Source: JBFWNG01 sp050251195 (GTDB lineage Bacteria; Bdellovibrionota_B; Oligoflexia; Oligoflexales; Oligoflexaceae). Taken from it: 64,000 nucleotides of DNA. This document shows, in pieces, positions 48,252 through 57,217 of this stretch. The notes under the pieces were generated by a model. That model saw only the letters and a list, made by a program, of their open reading frames with translations, was not told the DNA's origin and ran no database searches. The translations under genes were made by a program, and so were the position numbers. The first letter of the stretch is position 1. Every line of letters begins with the position of its first letter. The stretch spans positions 1-64,000 of the forward strand of contig JBFWNG010000017.1 of NCBI GenBank assembly GCA_050251195.1, given 5' to 3'.

Positions 48252-51240
48252 TACGCAGAAATCAGATATCCCGCTGCCCGCTGCGGTGATTCTTCTCGTC
48301 GTGGTTCTCCTGGTAATGGCAAGCATCAACCGTGGCTATAACTGGAATGATATTGGTCTTCAGATCGAGGATTTTGTGGACCGTCATGGCGGCATTATCA
48401 CGGTCTCAGTCCTGGCGATTTTTATGAATGTATTCTCCATCCATACTTATGTGTCGCGATATCTGTCGTATCGTCGGCAGGGTAGCAGACTTCGTGATTT
48501 GACCGGTACACGCGAGAACCCAACGCGTCACCTATGGCGCACGACTATGGTCGTGGTTCTTCTCAGCGCAGCCTACAGCGCTCTCCTTTATGTGGCGCGG
48601 TCACTTTACGGCGTTGTTGTGTCGCCGCTGGAACTGCCTTCGACTGCGCTCTATTTGATGATCCTGAATATGGCTTTGGCCACGGCCATCGTCACGCATT
48701 GGTTCTGGACAGCACGAAAGCGCATAAAGCAAAAGCGTAAAGCTTGCGGGTTCGGAACTGAGAAGATTCAACTTGAGCCTAATACCATCATGCTTGGTGC
48801 CGCATCAGTTGCCAAGGACTCTACCGAAGAAAGACACGTTGTTGTTGATAAGAAATCTCTCAACGGCAACATTTTAGTGACGGGAAGTATAGGTAGCGGG
48901 AAGACGCAGGGAACGATCCTGCCATACTTTGATCAGCTTCTTGATTCGTTTGATCCCGCCCCGTCCGTTGTAGCAATTGATCCAAAGGGGACTTTCATAA
49001 AGGACGCTTTCAAGATCGCAAAAGCTAAGGGTCAGCGAGGGCGTGTGCTGCACCTTTGTCTAGGTGGATCGGTGTCGTTCAATCCCATCTATGTTGACGG
49101 TGCGCTTAAAAATGGCCGGTTCCTCGATGTTGCCCAGATGATTCGGACAGCAGCTATCAACTTCTCTGGTCGTCCATCCGGCGACTCTCAGTTCTGGGAG
49201 CAGTCAGCCTTTAACCTCACTAAAAACGCTCTGGTCTACGTTGCGGCAGTTCATGGTTACTATACGCTCAACGATCTTTACACAGCCATGAATGACGCCG
49301 TCGACGACAACGCTGCATCAAAGCTTGAAGCGGCCCTTCGTGAGGGCAAATTTACAACGGAAGAAGCGGTCAACATACGCCACGCTCTTAGCTATTTCTC
49401 TCAAGAGTTCCGAAACTTCGATCCAAAAGTGAAGACGGGTATCTTGGCCACGGCGACGTCGTTTTTGAACCAGTTCCAGGAATTTCAAGCGAGCCAGATC
49501 TTTTGTCCGCCGAAAAATCGGCGAACGATTCAATCAATGGATGAGGTCGTGGACGAGGGGCTGTTTCTCTTCTTCGACATTGACAATCCAGGTCTGGCGC
49601 GGGCTCTCGGAACGTTTATCAAACTGCATTACCAGCAATCCATTCTAAGACGTCTTACAGACGAAAATCGCGGCAAGGTTAGGCCGGCAGTTTTGATTAT
49701 CGACGAATACCAAGACGTGGTCTCGTCAGGCTATGGCTCGATGCTCGGCGATGACCGTTTTCTAGCGAAAAGTCGGGAAGCGAACGCCATCACTATCGTC
49801 GCTACGCAAAGTTTAAGCTCGCTTGAAAATAGTCTAGGCAGAAAAGAAGCAGCGAGAGAACTCTGCCAGAATTTTCGAACACGCATAGCCCTGCACTCAA
49901 CGGACCTTCTTACGATCAATACGTTTAAGGAACTTGTAGGAGAAGAAGATCGAGAAAAAAAATCACACAGCTATTCCGAACTTTCGCATAACACGACAAA
50001 GAACTATGTCACCGGCAGCTTTGAGGCAGACAATGCGAATATTTCGGAGTCAATCAGCACTGCTGTTCACAGAGAGTCAATTGTAACCGGCAAAGAGTTC
50101 TCCGAGCTTGGGGCATTTGAAGCATTGTCGCTCGTCTATGACGGCTTTAAGACCAGTTTTTCGCGGCTCTATCTAAAGCCTCATTTTCTTGGCAAAGAGC
50201 GCAAAAATCACGCTGAGCTTAAGAAGATCCTTGCAGCGGGAAGCGCTGGGATCTTACTTGCGATCTCTTCTTTTCAGATGGCCATGGCGTTTCCAAACGT
50301 CTGTGATGTGGTGAAGCAACCGGCCTTCTCGTCTTGCCTTCAATACAAAATTGCCTCGTGCATGTGTCCTGGCACGCCGCCGCGACCGTGCGCGAGTTTC
50401 AGCTACTATGTGCCTGAGACTTATGTCGAGGTGACAGGAGAGCGAGGCAGCACCAAGTTTCATGGCCTGCCGGGCGTTGAAGCGCAGCTTTCAAACCTGC
50501 ACACAACGGCTCTGCCTTTCGGAACGGAGGGTAGCGACTTTGAGGCATTTCAGGCTCGCACTCTGCCAGTTCCATTCGGGCCTACTATTTTTGAAGCGTT
50601 GCCTTGCTCCAATGGTCTCAGAGAGGCGAGTTGCTTTGGCGCAATGAGCGAGCACTTGGGGAGTAACTGGTCTACTGGCGCACCCGACTTAAGGCAGCCA
50701 AGTCACCTCTTGTGGGCATCCAATCCTAAGGCCTGTCTTCTAGTCGGCGCCGCAAGGTCCATCACTGGTGGTGGAGAGGCCGGTTATAGTCACGGAAGCG
50801 CTATGTGTAGCGTTCCAATGGAAGGACTAACCCAATATCCACCGTCTGCTCATTCCGCGTGCAACGGCTGGGGTGTCTTTTATCCCAGGGTTGGCATGTA
50901 TGACGGTCCAAGCCAAACAACGGCAGCTTTGATGGTCGCCTCGCGCATGAAAAGTCTCTCGTCCGAGGTCTTTCAATCGGCACCGGCTTCCCCAGATGAA
51001 AAATGGCAGATGATTTTACCCTCCGGGTCGCAGTGCTTTCGCGAGGGGCAAAATGTCGCCATGACGGAAACAGTTGGTCTCGCTAATGATCGAGGTCGGC
51101 TCCAAGGGCGCCCGAAGGACTATCTTTTCGTGGTCTGGAGGCGTGTGAGTTGCTGCAAGGACTACTCGGATGTTCCAGCGGCTGCGGCGGTTCTTGCCGG
51201 AATGCAGGCGGCTTGCCAAGGCTTAGGAGGTGCGAATTGA
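48238..51240 (+). CDS. Type IV coupling protein fused to TraU-like domain
   Basis: A 1000-residue fusion. Residues 1-160 hold four membrane segments. The TraG/TraD/VirD4 ATPase follows, with Walker A GSIGSGKTQG (about residue 220) and Walker B VLIIDEYQDVV (about residue 487). A hydrophobic segment at about 664-687 leads into a cysteine-rich C-terminal domain (PNVCDVV, CLQYKIASCMCPG, FSYYVPETYVEV) typical of TraU. The ATPase loads the relaxase-DNA complex; TraU is a periplasmic mating protein. No in-frame ATG, GTG or TTG lies between 50125 and 50278, so no separate TraU with a signal peptide seems possible. The GTG start has GGGAGG in front. Confidence 0.8.
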   Translation: MNKANTQKSDIPLPAAVILLVVVLLVMASINRGYNWNDIGLQIEDFVDRHGGIITVSVLAIFMNVFSIHTYVSRYLSYRRQGSRLRDLTGTRENPTRHLWRTTMVVVLLSAAYSALLYVARSLYGVVVSPLELPSTALYLMILNMALATAIVTHWFWTARKRIKQKRKACGFGTEKIQLEPNTIMLGAASVAKDSTEERHVVVDKKSLNGNILVTGSIGSGKTQGTILPYFDQLLDSFDPAPSVVAIDPKGTFIKDAFKIAKAKGQRGRVLHLCLGGSVSFNPIYVDGALKNGRFLDVAQMIRTAAINFSGRPSGDSQFWEQSAFNLTKNALVYVAAVHGYYTLNDLYTAMNDAVDDNAASKLEAALREGKFTTEEAVNIRHALSYFSQEFRNFDPKVKTGILATATSFLNQFQEFQASQIFCPPKNRRTIQSMDEVVDEGLFLFFDIDNPGLARALGTFIKLHYQQSILRRLTDENRGKVRPAVLIIDEYQDVVSSGYGSMLGDDRFLAKSREANAITIVATQSLSSLENSLGRKEAARELCQNFRTRIALHSTDLLTINTFKELVGEEDREKKSHSYSELSHNTTKNYVTGSFEADNANISESISTAVHRESIVTGKEFSELGAFEALSLVYDGFKTSFSRLYLKPHFLGKERKNHAELKKILAAGSAGILLAISSFQMAMAFPNVCDVVKQPAFSSCLQYKIASCMCPGTPPRPCASFSYYVPETYVEVTGERGSTKFHGLPGVEAQLSNLHTTALPFGTEGSDFEAFQARTLPVPFGPTIFEALPCSNGLREASCFGAMSEHLGSNWSTGAPDLRQPSHLLWASNPKACLLVGAARSITGGGEAGYSHGSAMCSVPMEGLTQYPPSAHSACNGWGVFYPRVGMYDGPSQTTAALMVASRMKSLSSEVFQSAPASPDEKWQMILPSGSQCFREGQNVAMTETVGLANDRGRLQGRPKDYLFVVWRRVSCCKDYSDVPAAAAVLAGMQAACQGLGGAN

Positions 51241-52388
51241 CGACAGCGCATATGGAACAAGCTGCGATATCGCCTTATGTGGAACTGTTTCGCACATGCG
51301 TGACGGCAGCATATGAAGCGGGCGCGAGTGACATTCATATTGAACCAACAAGAAATGGTATCGACATCCGGTTTCGAGTATTTGGCGACATGCGTCAACC
51401 ATGGAAGACCCTCGGGGCTGAACACAGGCATAGCTTTACTGTCTCAGTGAAGAAAGAAACCAGATTAGCCATAGGGGTGAGTGGGCGCCCGCAGGATTCC
51501 AGATGCAACGTGGAAGGCGTTCCCGTCGATCTGCGTGTCAATCTTCTTCCCACGCTTTTCGGGGAAAAAATTGTGCTCAGAATTCTCGACGCTGGCCGCG
51601 AATTTGGCATCGAAAATCTAGGTATTCCTGAATCAACTCTTTCGGATCTGTTGGCGGCACTTAACTACCGTAATGGCGTTGTCTTGATTTCTGGCCCTAC
51701 GGGCAGCGGAAAAACAACAACACTCTACAGCCTTCTTTGCGCGGTTGATCGTTCAAGGAAGAACGTCGTCACGCTTGAAGATCCCATCGAATACACGATA
51801 GCGGGGATCAACCAAGTAAGAATCGACGCCAAGGTAAACTTCGCTTCAGCGCTTAGGGCCGTCTTGCGTCAAGACCCCGACGTCATCTTGATTGGGGAAA
51901 TCAGAGATGAAGAGACCGCTTCGTTAGCTTTTAAAGCGGCAGCGACGGGCCATTTGGTCCTTTCCACCGTTCATGCGAATGGTGCGACGGAGGTTATTGG
52001 CCGTTTGCTCAATCTTGGCATCGACAAGGATTCACTGAGAGAAAATCTGCGCTTCTCGGCAGCTCAACGTCTTGTGCCGAAACTTTGCAAAGATTGCTCG
52101 ACACTAGCGCCTTCAGAGGTCGCGATGGCGGCAATATCTGAAATGCCACATCAGTTGAAGAGTAACACCCCAATGTTTCGCATCAAGAGCGAGTCGGGCT
52201 GTTCCAAATGTCATGGCGGTATTATTGGCCGCGTTCCGGCCATTGAATATCTGACCAAGACCAAAATTATGACCTACCTCGCGGGTTGCGATGGTGGAGC
52301 AAAGCTCGTCCAGTCACTTCAAGATGCAGCTCATGAGCTGGCCGTTCGTGGTGACATTGACGTGCGGGAGGTAAAGGCCATTGGATAA
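51237..52388 (+). CDS. GspE/PilB-type secretion ATPase
   Basis: A 383-residue type II/type IV pilus family ATPase. SDIHIEP and RFRVFGD form the N-terminal domain; Walker A is GPTGSGKTTT (about residue 152), the Asp box TLEDPIEY, Walker B VILIGEIRDEET and the His box TGHLVLSTVHANG. A tetracysteine zinc site is given by LCKDC and GCSKCH. It starts with TTG overlapping the previous stop, behind AGGAGG. It lacks the long N-terminus of full GspE. F-type systems usually lack a VirB11-like ATPase, so it may power pilus dynamics or secretion here. Confidence 0.9.
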   Translation: MTTAHMEQAAISPYVELFRTCVTAAYEAGASDIHIEPTRNGIDIRFRVFGDMRQPWKTLGAEHRHSFTVSVKKETRLAIGVSGRPQDSRCNVEGVPVDLRVNLLPTLFGEKIVLRILDAGREFGIENLGIPESTLSDLLAALNYRNGVVLISGPTGSGKTTTLYSLLCAVDRSRKNVVTLEDPIEYTIAGINQVRIDAKVNFASALRAVLRQDPDVILIGEIRDEETASLAFKAAATGHLVLSTVHANGATEVIGRLLNLGIDKDSLRENLRFSAAQRLVPKLCKDCSTLAPSEVAMAAISEMPHQLKSNTPMFRIKSESGCSKCHGGIIGRVPAIEYLTKTKIMTYLAGCDGGAKLVQSLQDAAHELAVRGDIDVREVKAIG

Positions 52389-53175
52389 GAAAACCGCTAT
52401 CAAAGTAGCTGCTACCGTGTGGCTCTTCGCCGCTACGGCGAACGCCGATGGTTTTCAATACTTTGAAGAAGGCATCAACTTTTGGGGCAGAGAAGCAAAG
52501 CAGGTTAAAGAGCAGTCAAAGCCTTCTCAAGAACCACAAAAAACGGAAACGTCGATCTCAGCAAAGGAGGAAAAAGACGACAAAAAAAAGCAACATTTCG
52601 ATTGGAAGGCGCAGCTTGATCCTGCAAACGAAGAGTTCTTCCGCGAGGGCGAATACATTCCGCCAGCAGCGTTTATGGAACTTGTACGAAACCCAACAGA
52701 TCAAAATATCCGCATGTGGTTTTCCTACGTCGAGAAAAAGAATGCCCTTGCAGAACGCCTAGCGCAGAGGATGCAAGAATATACGCGGGATAATCAAGTC
52801 ATATTTTTAAAGGAGGCGAAAACAACGATAGCACAAAAAATAAATCAACTTCCAATTCCAGACGATGATTTTGAACGTTACCGATTCAGGATGTATTTCG
52901 ATTCAACCTGCCCGCACTGCCAGAAGATGTTTGCGACCCTAAATGATCTCCAAGATCGAGGGTACTTCGTCGAAGCAAGGCAAGTGGACCGAGGCTCGCT
53001 TCAACACATTAAGTCCTTGGTGCCGATTGTGGCGGCATCAAGCGACGAGGTGAAGAAGTTTAACGTAAGCGCCGTGCCTCTACTTCTCGTTGGCGATCTA
53101 AAAAATAAGTCCGTCTATAAACAGACGGGATTTGCTACGCCCGAAGATGTACTGGCCGGATTAAGAGCAAAGTAA
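52381..53175 (+). CDS. traF: TraF-like thioredoxin-fold transfer protein
   Basis: A 264-residue exported protein with a signal peptide (cleavage near ANA), a Lys/Glu-rich linker and a C-terminal thioredoxin fold with DSTCPHCQKM (Cys at about 177 and 180) and the cis-Pro in SAVPLLLV. F-type TraF helps pilus assembly. A working CPHC site suggests disulfide isomerase activity, perhaps for the cysteine-rich TraU-like domain. It starts with TTG behind GGGAGG, overlapping the previous stop. Confidence 0.8.
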   Translation: MDKKTAIKVAATVWLFAATANADGFQYFEEGINFWGREAKQVKEQSKPSQEPQKTETSISAKEEKDDKKKQHFDWKAQLDPANEEFFREGEYIPPAAFMELVRNPTDQNIRMWFSYVEKKNALAERLAQRMQEYTRDNQVIFLKEAKTTIAQKINQLPIPDDDFERYRFRMYFDSTCPHCQKMFATLNDLQDRGYFVEARQVDRGSLQHIKSLVPIVAASSDEVKKFNVSAVPLLLVGDLKNKSVYKQTGFATPEDVLAGLRAK

Positions 53176-53196
53176 CAACCCACAAAGGGAGAATTT

Positions 53197-53613
53197 ATGA
53201 CGGCAACTTGTATGCCGGGAGCACCTTGTTGCCCGGAAAATCTAAAAAGTAGTGCAAAAGGCGAAGGTCCAAAGTTTTGGATCTGGATTCTGGTAACGCT
53301 CGGACTTATTGCAGCGGCTCTTTGGTTTATGGCGCCAGAGGTTTTTGCCCAAGGACAACTTCCTGGCTCAGATGCCAGCGACAAGCTTGAAGCTGCGGGA
53401 ACTTTGCTGCGACTTCTCGACACGGCCCTCTTCAAATGGGGAGCACGGATTTTTGCCGGTATCTGCATCATGTCGGCGGCCTGGTCGCTCAAAGAGCAGC
53501 GCTTTGGTGTTGCGATTATCTGCATCGTCGGCGCCTTGATCTTCGGTACTGCACCAACATGGGTGAAGAACATCTTCTCGATTGGTACAGGCGATAGCAT
53601 CTTTGGAAACTAA
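53197..53613 (+). CDS. Pilin-like VirB2/TraA candidate
   Basis: A 138-residue protein with a Cys-rich leader (CMPGAPCC), a hydrophobic segment ending at VFAQG (possible signal peptidase site), and two further membrane segments joined by a short basic loop (SLKEQRF). This is the layout of conjugative pilins. It lies directly before traL, where F-type pilin genes are found. Sequence identity to known pilins is not obvious, so the call rests on topology and position. Confidence 0.6.
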   Translation: MTATCMPGAPCCPENLKSSAKGEGPKFWIWILVTLGLIAAALWFMAPEVFAQGQLPGSDASDKLEAAGTLLRLLDTALFKWGARIFAGICIMSAAWSLKEQRFGVAIICIVGALIFGTAPTWVKNIFSIGTGDSIFGN

Positions 53614-53625
53614 AGGGAGGCTCGT

Positions 53626-53937
53626 GTGCATTCATACGATCAAATAAGGAAAAATTTTGGCACGCGCGTAAGTCAGACTATCGATTCGCCCATCACAATC
53701 TTTGACTATTGGGAGCTTGGCGACGCATTTGCTGCCCTCCTTGTCGTGTTGATTTTTGGTGTCGTCTTCTACGAATGGGCCGTGATGCTTCTTCTTCTGG
53801 CGCTCGTCCTTGGTGTCGGGCCAATGATTCGACGGCGGAACGAAAAGGGAGTTTTTCTCCATTGGCCGTATCGAAAAATGGGAGTGTCGCTTCCGGGACT
53901 AATCAATCCGCAGGGCAAAAAAACATATTCAGATTGA
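53626..53937 (+). CDS. traL: TraL/VirB3-like pilus assembly protein
   Basis: A 103-residue inner-membrane protein with two adjacent membrane helices (about residues 35-70) between a polar N-terminus and a basic C-terminus. Size, topology and position before traE-traK-traB match TraL. It starts with GTG behind GGGAGG. Confidence 0.75.
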   Translation: MHSYDQIRKNFGTRVSQTIDSPITIFDYWELGDAFAALLVVLIFGVVFYEWAVMLLLLALVLGVGPMIRRRNEKGVFLHWPYRKMGVSLPGLINPQGKKTYSD

Positions 53938-53976
53938 AGCGCCAATAAGAGCCAAATTTATTGTGTAGGAGGAAAA

Positions 53977-54759
53977 ATGAAAGGGAAACTAAACGAGCTA
54001 GCGAACCAAGGGGCTGCGAAGCTGCGAATCGCTAAGACGCGGCTTGTTGGGGCCATCGAAAAGGGGTTTGAGCGAGCCAAGTTATCGCGGGTTCAGGTGT
54101 CGTCAAACCTGGATTTAAGCGCGATACCAAATTACGTCGCATACCGCGCAGCACTTGTGCGGGAAAAAATGCTCTTGCAGCATATTTGTGTAGGTCTCGG
54201 GATTGTTCTGATCGCTACTTTTGTTCTGAGTCGGATTGAGGTTTCTAACCTATCCGAACGGCTCAGGATGAAAGAATACATCTTAGCACCAGGTGTGAGT
54301 GACTTTATCCCGGTGGCTCCACAGTCCGTCCCGGATGCTTACGTTCAACACGCGGTCTCTGATTTTGTGGCGACACTTGGCAATACTAACCCAACCAACA
54401 TCGAGGAGCGCTACCAGCAGCTTTCCTCGATGATGAGCCCAGCGCTTCAAGTTCAATTTATTGCAGAGGCGAACGACTGGATCGCTAAGGTCAGGGCCGA
54501 AAATATCTCCGAGATGTTGACGATACTCAATAAACGAATTGAAGCGGACGGTAAAGGCAGTTACCGCGCCACGGTCAACGTCAGGACAGATGCTTTCATT
54601 GGCAGCGAGGCAATTGGTTACCGCAACGAGATGATCGAAATGCATCTTCGTCTAACACCGCCGGATGCGGGCAGGCGGTGGTATCTGGAAATGATTGCTC
54701 TGACCAGACATAGCGCCGATGCGGCGAGTGCAGCCAAGAGTTTAGGAGGATCAAAGTAA
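53977..54759 (+). CDS. traE: TraE-like transfer protein
   Basis: A 260-residue bitopic protein. A long cytoplasmic N-terminus (about 65 residues) precedes one membrane helix (HICVGLGIVLIATFVL) and a periplasmic domain like TraE/VirB8. It forms part of the inner-membrane core. The cytoplasmic extension is longer than usual in F TraE. It overlaps traK by one base. Confidence 0.78.
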   Translation: MKGKLNELANQGAAKLRIAKTRLVGAIEKGFERAKLSRVQVSSNLDLSAIPNYVAYRAALVREKMLLQHICVGLGIVLIATFVLSRIEVSNLSERLRMKEYILAPGVSDFIPVAPQSVPDAYVQHAVSDFVATLGNTNPTNIEERYQQLSSMMSPALQVQFIAEANDWIAKVRAENISEMLTILNKRIEADGKGSYRATVNVRTDAFIGSEAIGYRNEMIEMHLRLTPPDAGRRWYLEMIALTRHSADAASAAKSLGGSK

Positions 54760-55559
54760 TGAATAGTAACTATCTAAAATATCTGATTGGTGTCCTTGCT
54801 GTCATCGGCGCTCAAATTGCAGTTGGGAAAACAATCTATTTCGGCAGCGGGTCGGAGACGGTTCCGATTTCCTACGGTACAGAGACGATTTTGCGTTTCG
54901 ATGAGCCGGTCAAGATGATTTCCAACGCAGCCGACTTCATTATCAAGCCTGCTAGTGACGAAAATCCAGATTATGCGGCATTGACGGTTGAGCCCCGTGT
55001 TATGTCCGGCAAAGCGGACGCCGTATTCATCTTAGCAAATGGCGAGGAGGCTAGACTCAAGCTGTCGGTTGTTCCGCGCGAATCACGCGTCAAGACCGAT
55101 TCTGTCTACGACATAAAATCTCGTAAATCGCTTATTGAGTCAGGCGCTGACTCCGCTCCAAATATTGGACGCCTTGATCTGATGACGGCAATGATCCGCA
55201 AGGATCAAGTCTCGGGCTATGAAGTCAGCAGTCTTCGCCGCCAAGTTGAAGGAATGCGCCAGGCAAAGGTCGTTCTTGACCGGCTATATAGCGGCGCAGA
55301 GTTCAAAGGTTACGTTTACGAGATCGAAAATCTTTCGCCGAAAAATACGCTTCAGGTGGACATTCGAAGGCTCGAATTTGGAAAACCAAACCAGGCCGTG
55401 CTCGCTTACAGCGATATTGACCAACTTGGAGTAGCAGGAAGTCCAACTAGTAAAACGCGACTCATCGTTGTGACGAAGCCTGCGGCCATGTACCGGGATG
55501 CCGTCTTGCCAGTACGAGTCACGACGAAGCCAGAAAAATCGGGAGGTGCGAATGATTGA
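54759..55559 (+). CDS. traK: TraK-like core complex protein
   Basis: A 266-residue exported protein with a signal peptide and a beta-rich fold. Segments such as TVPISYGTETILRFDEPVKM and FKGYVYEIENLSPKNTLQVD match the TraK/VirB9-like secretins that form the outer-membrane core with TraB and TraV. It overlaps traE and traB starts. GGAGG precedes the ATG. Confidence 0.8.
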   Translation: MNSNYLKYLIGVLAVIGAQIAVGKTIYFGSGSETVPISYGTETILRFDEPVKMISNAADFIIKPASDENPDYAALTVEPRVMSGKADAVFILANGEEARLKLSVVPRESRVKTDSVYDIKSRKSLIESGADSAPNIGRLDLMTAMIRKDQVSGYEVSSLRRQVEGMRQAKVVLDRLYSGAEFKGYVYEIENLSPKNTLQVDIRRLEFGKPNQAVLAYSDIDQLGVAGSPTSKTRLIVVTKPAAMYRDAVLPVRVTTKPEKSGGAND

Positions 55560-56859
55560 ACGCATCAAACAGACTAAAGCCTTCGTCAAAGATATCGACT
55601 GGTCGTTCATCAAGAGGATTGACAAGAAAACTTGGGGATTTGTCGCGGCATCGTTTGCGGTGATTTTGATCTACGTGGCAAGCAAGATCGGCGGTGGTGT
55701 ACCAGAAAAGGTCATGGTTGAACGTCAAGGTGAGTTCAAGCACGAACGCGTGTTAGGCGACCCATATAGCGCGATCAATAAAGGCCGTGAGCGCCGATTT
55801 GATCGGAATGCGAAAGAGTATACCGAATCGCAGAAATCGGTTGTTGAGCGTCTTGATCAAATCAGTACCAAAATGATGGAGCTGGAAGGCAAGCTTGCAG
55901 GCCAAGTGCCAATACCTGCGCCGGCTTCAGTTCCGCTGACTAATGCGGGTAGTACACTCCCGACCGAACAAGGCGTGTCGTCTCCATCTGTAAGCAATAA
56001 TGCCGTTAGTCCCCATGGAGATTTTCAAGGCAGCGGCCGTGAACCTGTGGACCTGCGTCCGGTAACACCGATGCGGCAAATGCTTAGTGGCTATTCCAGC
56101 GGCGGTTATGATGCGCGACCTCAGAGGGGGCCAGCCGTGATTAGCTTTCCGGTACCAGGACAAGAGCAGAAGGAACGCACCGAGATAGCTTTGCCACTCG
56201 GCAGCTACGTAAAGGCGAAAATGCTAACAGGCGTCGAAGCACCTGAAGGAACGCCCTATCCGGTCCTGTTGCAGTTGGACTTCGCGCACATCTTGCCAAA
56301 TCGGAAGTCTCTCGACCTTCATGGCTGCTTTATGATCGCAAAAGCCCAAGGTGATCTAAGCACTGAACGGGTGCAGATGCAGGCTACTAAATTGAGCTGT
56401 GTCGCGCGCAATGGCGACATGTTTGAGCGCGACGTGAATGGATTCGTGGCCGACGCCGTTGATAACAGCTTCGCTGTGATCGGGGAGGTGAATAGCAAGC
56501 AGGACCGTGTTGCGGCAATGGCGTTTCTTAGTTCGGTTGTTGAAGGTGTCGGTAAGGCCATCCAGATGGCGCAAACTAGCGAGCAAACGTCAGCCGATGG
56601 AACGACCAAGCGCATCCTAACGGGTGACCAGCAAAAATACATCACAGCTGGCGGCGCTAGTAATGCCGCTGGGATGGTTGCGCAATGGTATCTGAAGCAA
56701 GCTCAGAATCTTCTGCCAACGATCAATATCGGTAGCGGCCAAGACGTCTGGATTGTCATGAATGAGAGCGTTTCCTTGCCGCAAAACTATTTCCGAGTCA
56801 TCAAAACGGGGGCAAACAATGAAAAAGACCTTTCTATTGTCAATCGTCTGCTTGAGTAG
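55552..56859 (+). CDS. traB: TraB/VirB10-like core complex protein
   Basis: A 435-residue protein with a cytoplasmic N-terminus, one membrane helix (WGFVAASFAVILIYVAS), a coiled coil (about residues 85-120), a Pro/Ser-rich linker and a C-terminal VirB10-like barrel domain (IALPLGSYVKAKMLTGVEA is typical). It spans the envelope and links inner and outer membrane parts. The ATG at 55552 has GGGAGG in front and overlaps the traK stop. Confidence 0.87.
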   Translation: MIERIKQTKAFVKDIDWSFIKRIDKKTWGFVAASFAVILIYVASKIGGGVPEKVMVERQGEFKHERVLGDPYSAINKGRERRFDRNAKEYTESQKSVVERLDQISTKMMELEGKLAGQVPIPAPASVPLTNAGSTLPTEQGVSSPSVSNNAVSPHGDFQGSGREPVDLRPVTPMRQMLSGYSSGGYDARPQRGPAVISFPVPGQEQKERTEIALPLGSYVKAKMLTGVEAPEGTPYPVLLQLDFAHILPNRKSLDLHGCFMIAKAQGDLSTERVQMQATKLSCVARNGDMFERDVNGFVADAVDNSFAVIGEVNSKQDRVAAMAFLSSVVEGVGKAIQMAQTSEQTSADGTTKRILTGDQQKYITAGGASNAAGMVAQWYLKQAQNLLPTINIGSGQDVWIVMNESVSLPQNYFRVIKTGANNEKDLSIVNRLLE

Positions 56860-57217
56860 TCTCGGGGCGAGTGGCTGCATGCATAGAGCGCCTTCGCTCA
56901 AGATGCTTGAGGAACGTGCGGACTACGAAGGCAAAGAAAAGGAAGAGGCCGCTGGTCTCCGTCTAGGGAGTAACCAGGCGCTAAGCGAGGTAGTCGAAGG
57001 CGTTCCAATGCGTACGCCGCCTCAAATTGCTCATATCTGGATATTTCCAGAAGAGATGGCGCCCAAGTCATACTTCTGGGGGGCCTGGATTACCGTCGAA
57101 GTCGAGGGCGGAAAGTGGGATTTTGATAGCACGGCCAGCCGCGTACCTGAAAAGCCACAATCAAAAACCAAACAACAGGCCGTACCCAAAGTGAAGGCTC
57201 CAGGAGGGAAATCTTGA
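56819..57217 (+). CDS. traV: TraV-like lipoprotein
   Basis: A 132-residue lipoprotein with the lipobox GASGC at about residue 20. Short charged regions and the IWIFPEEM...YFWGAWITV segment recall TraV proteins, which cap the outer-membrane core. It overlaps the end of traB. GGGGG precedes the ATG at 56819. Confidence 0.72.
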   Translation: MKKTFLLSIVCLSSLGASGCMHRAPSLKMLEERADYEGKEKEEAAGLRLGSNQALSEVVEGVPMRTPPQIAHIWIFPEEMAPKSYFWGAWITVEVEGGKWDFDSTASRVPEKPQSKTKQQAVPKVKAPGGKS

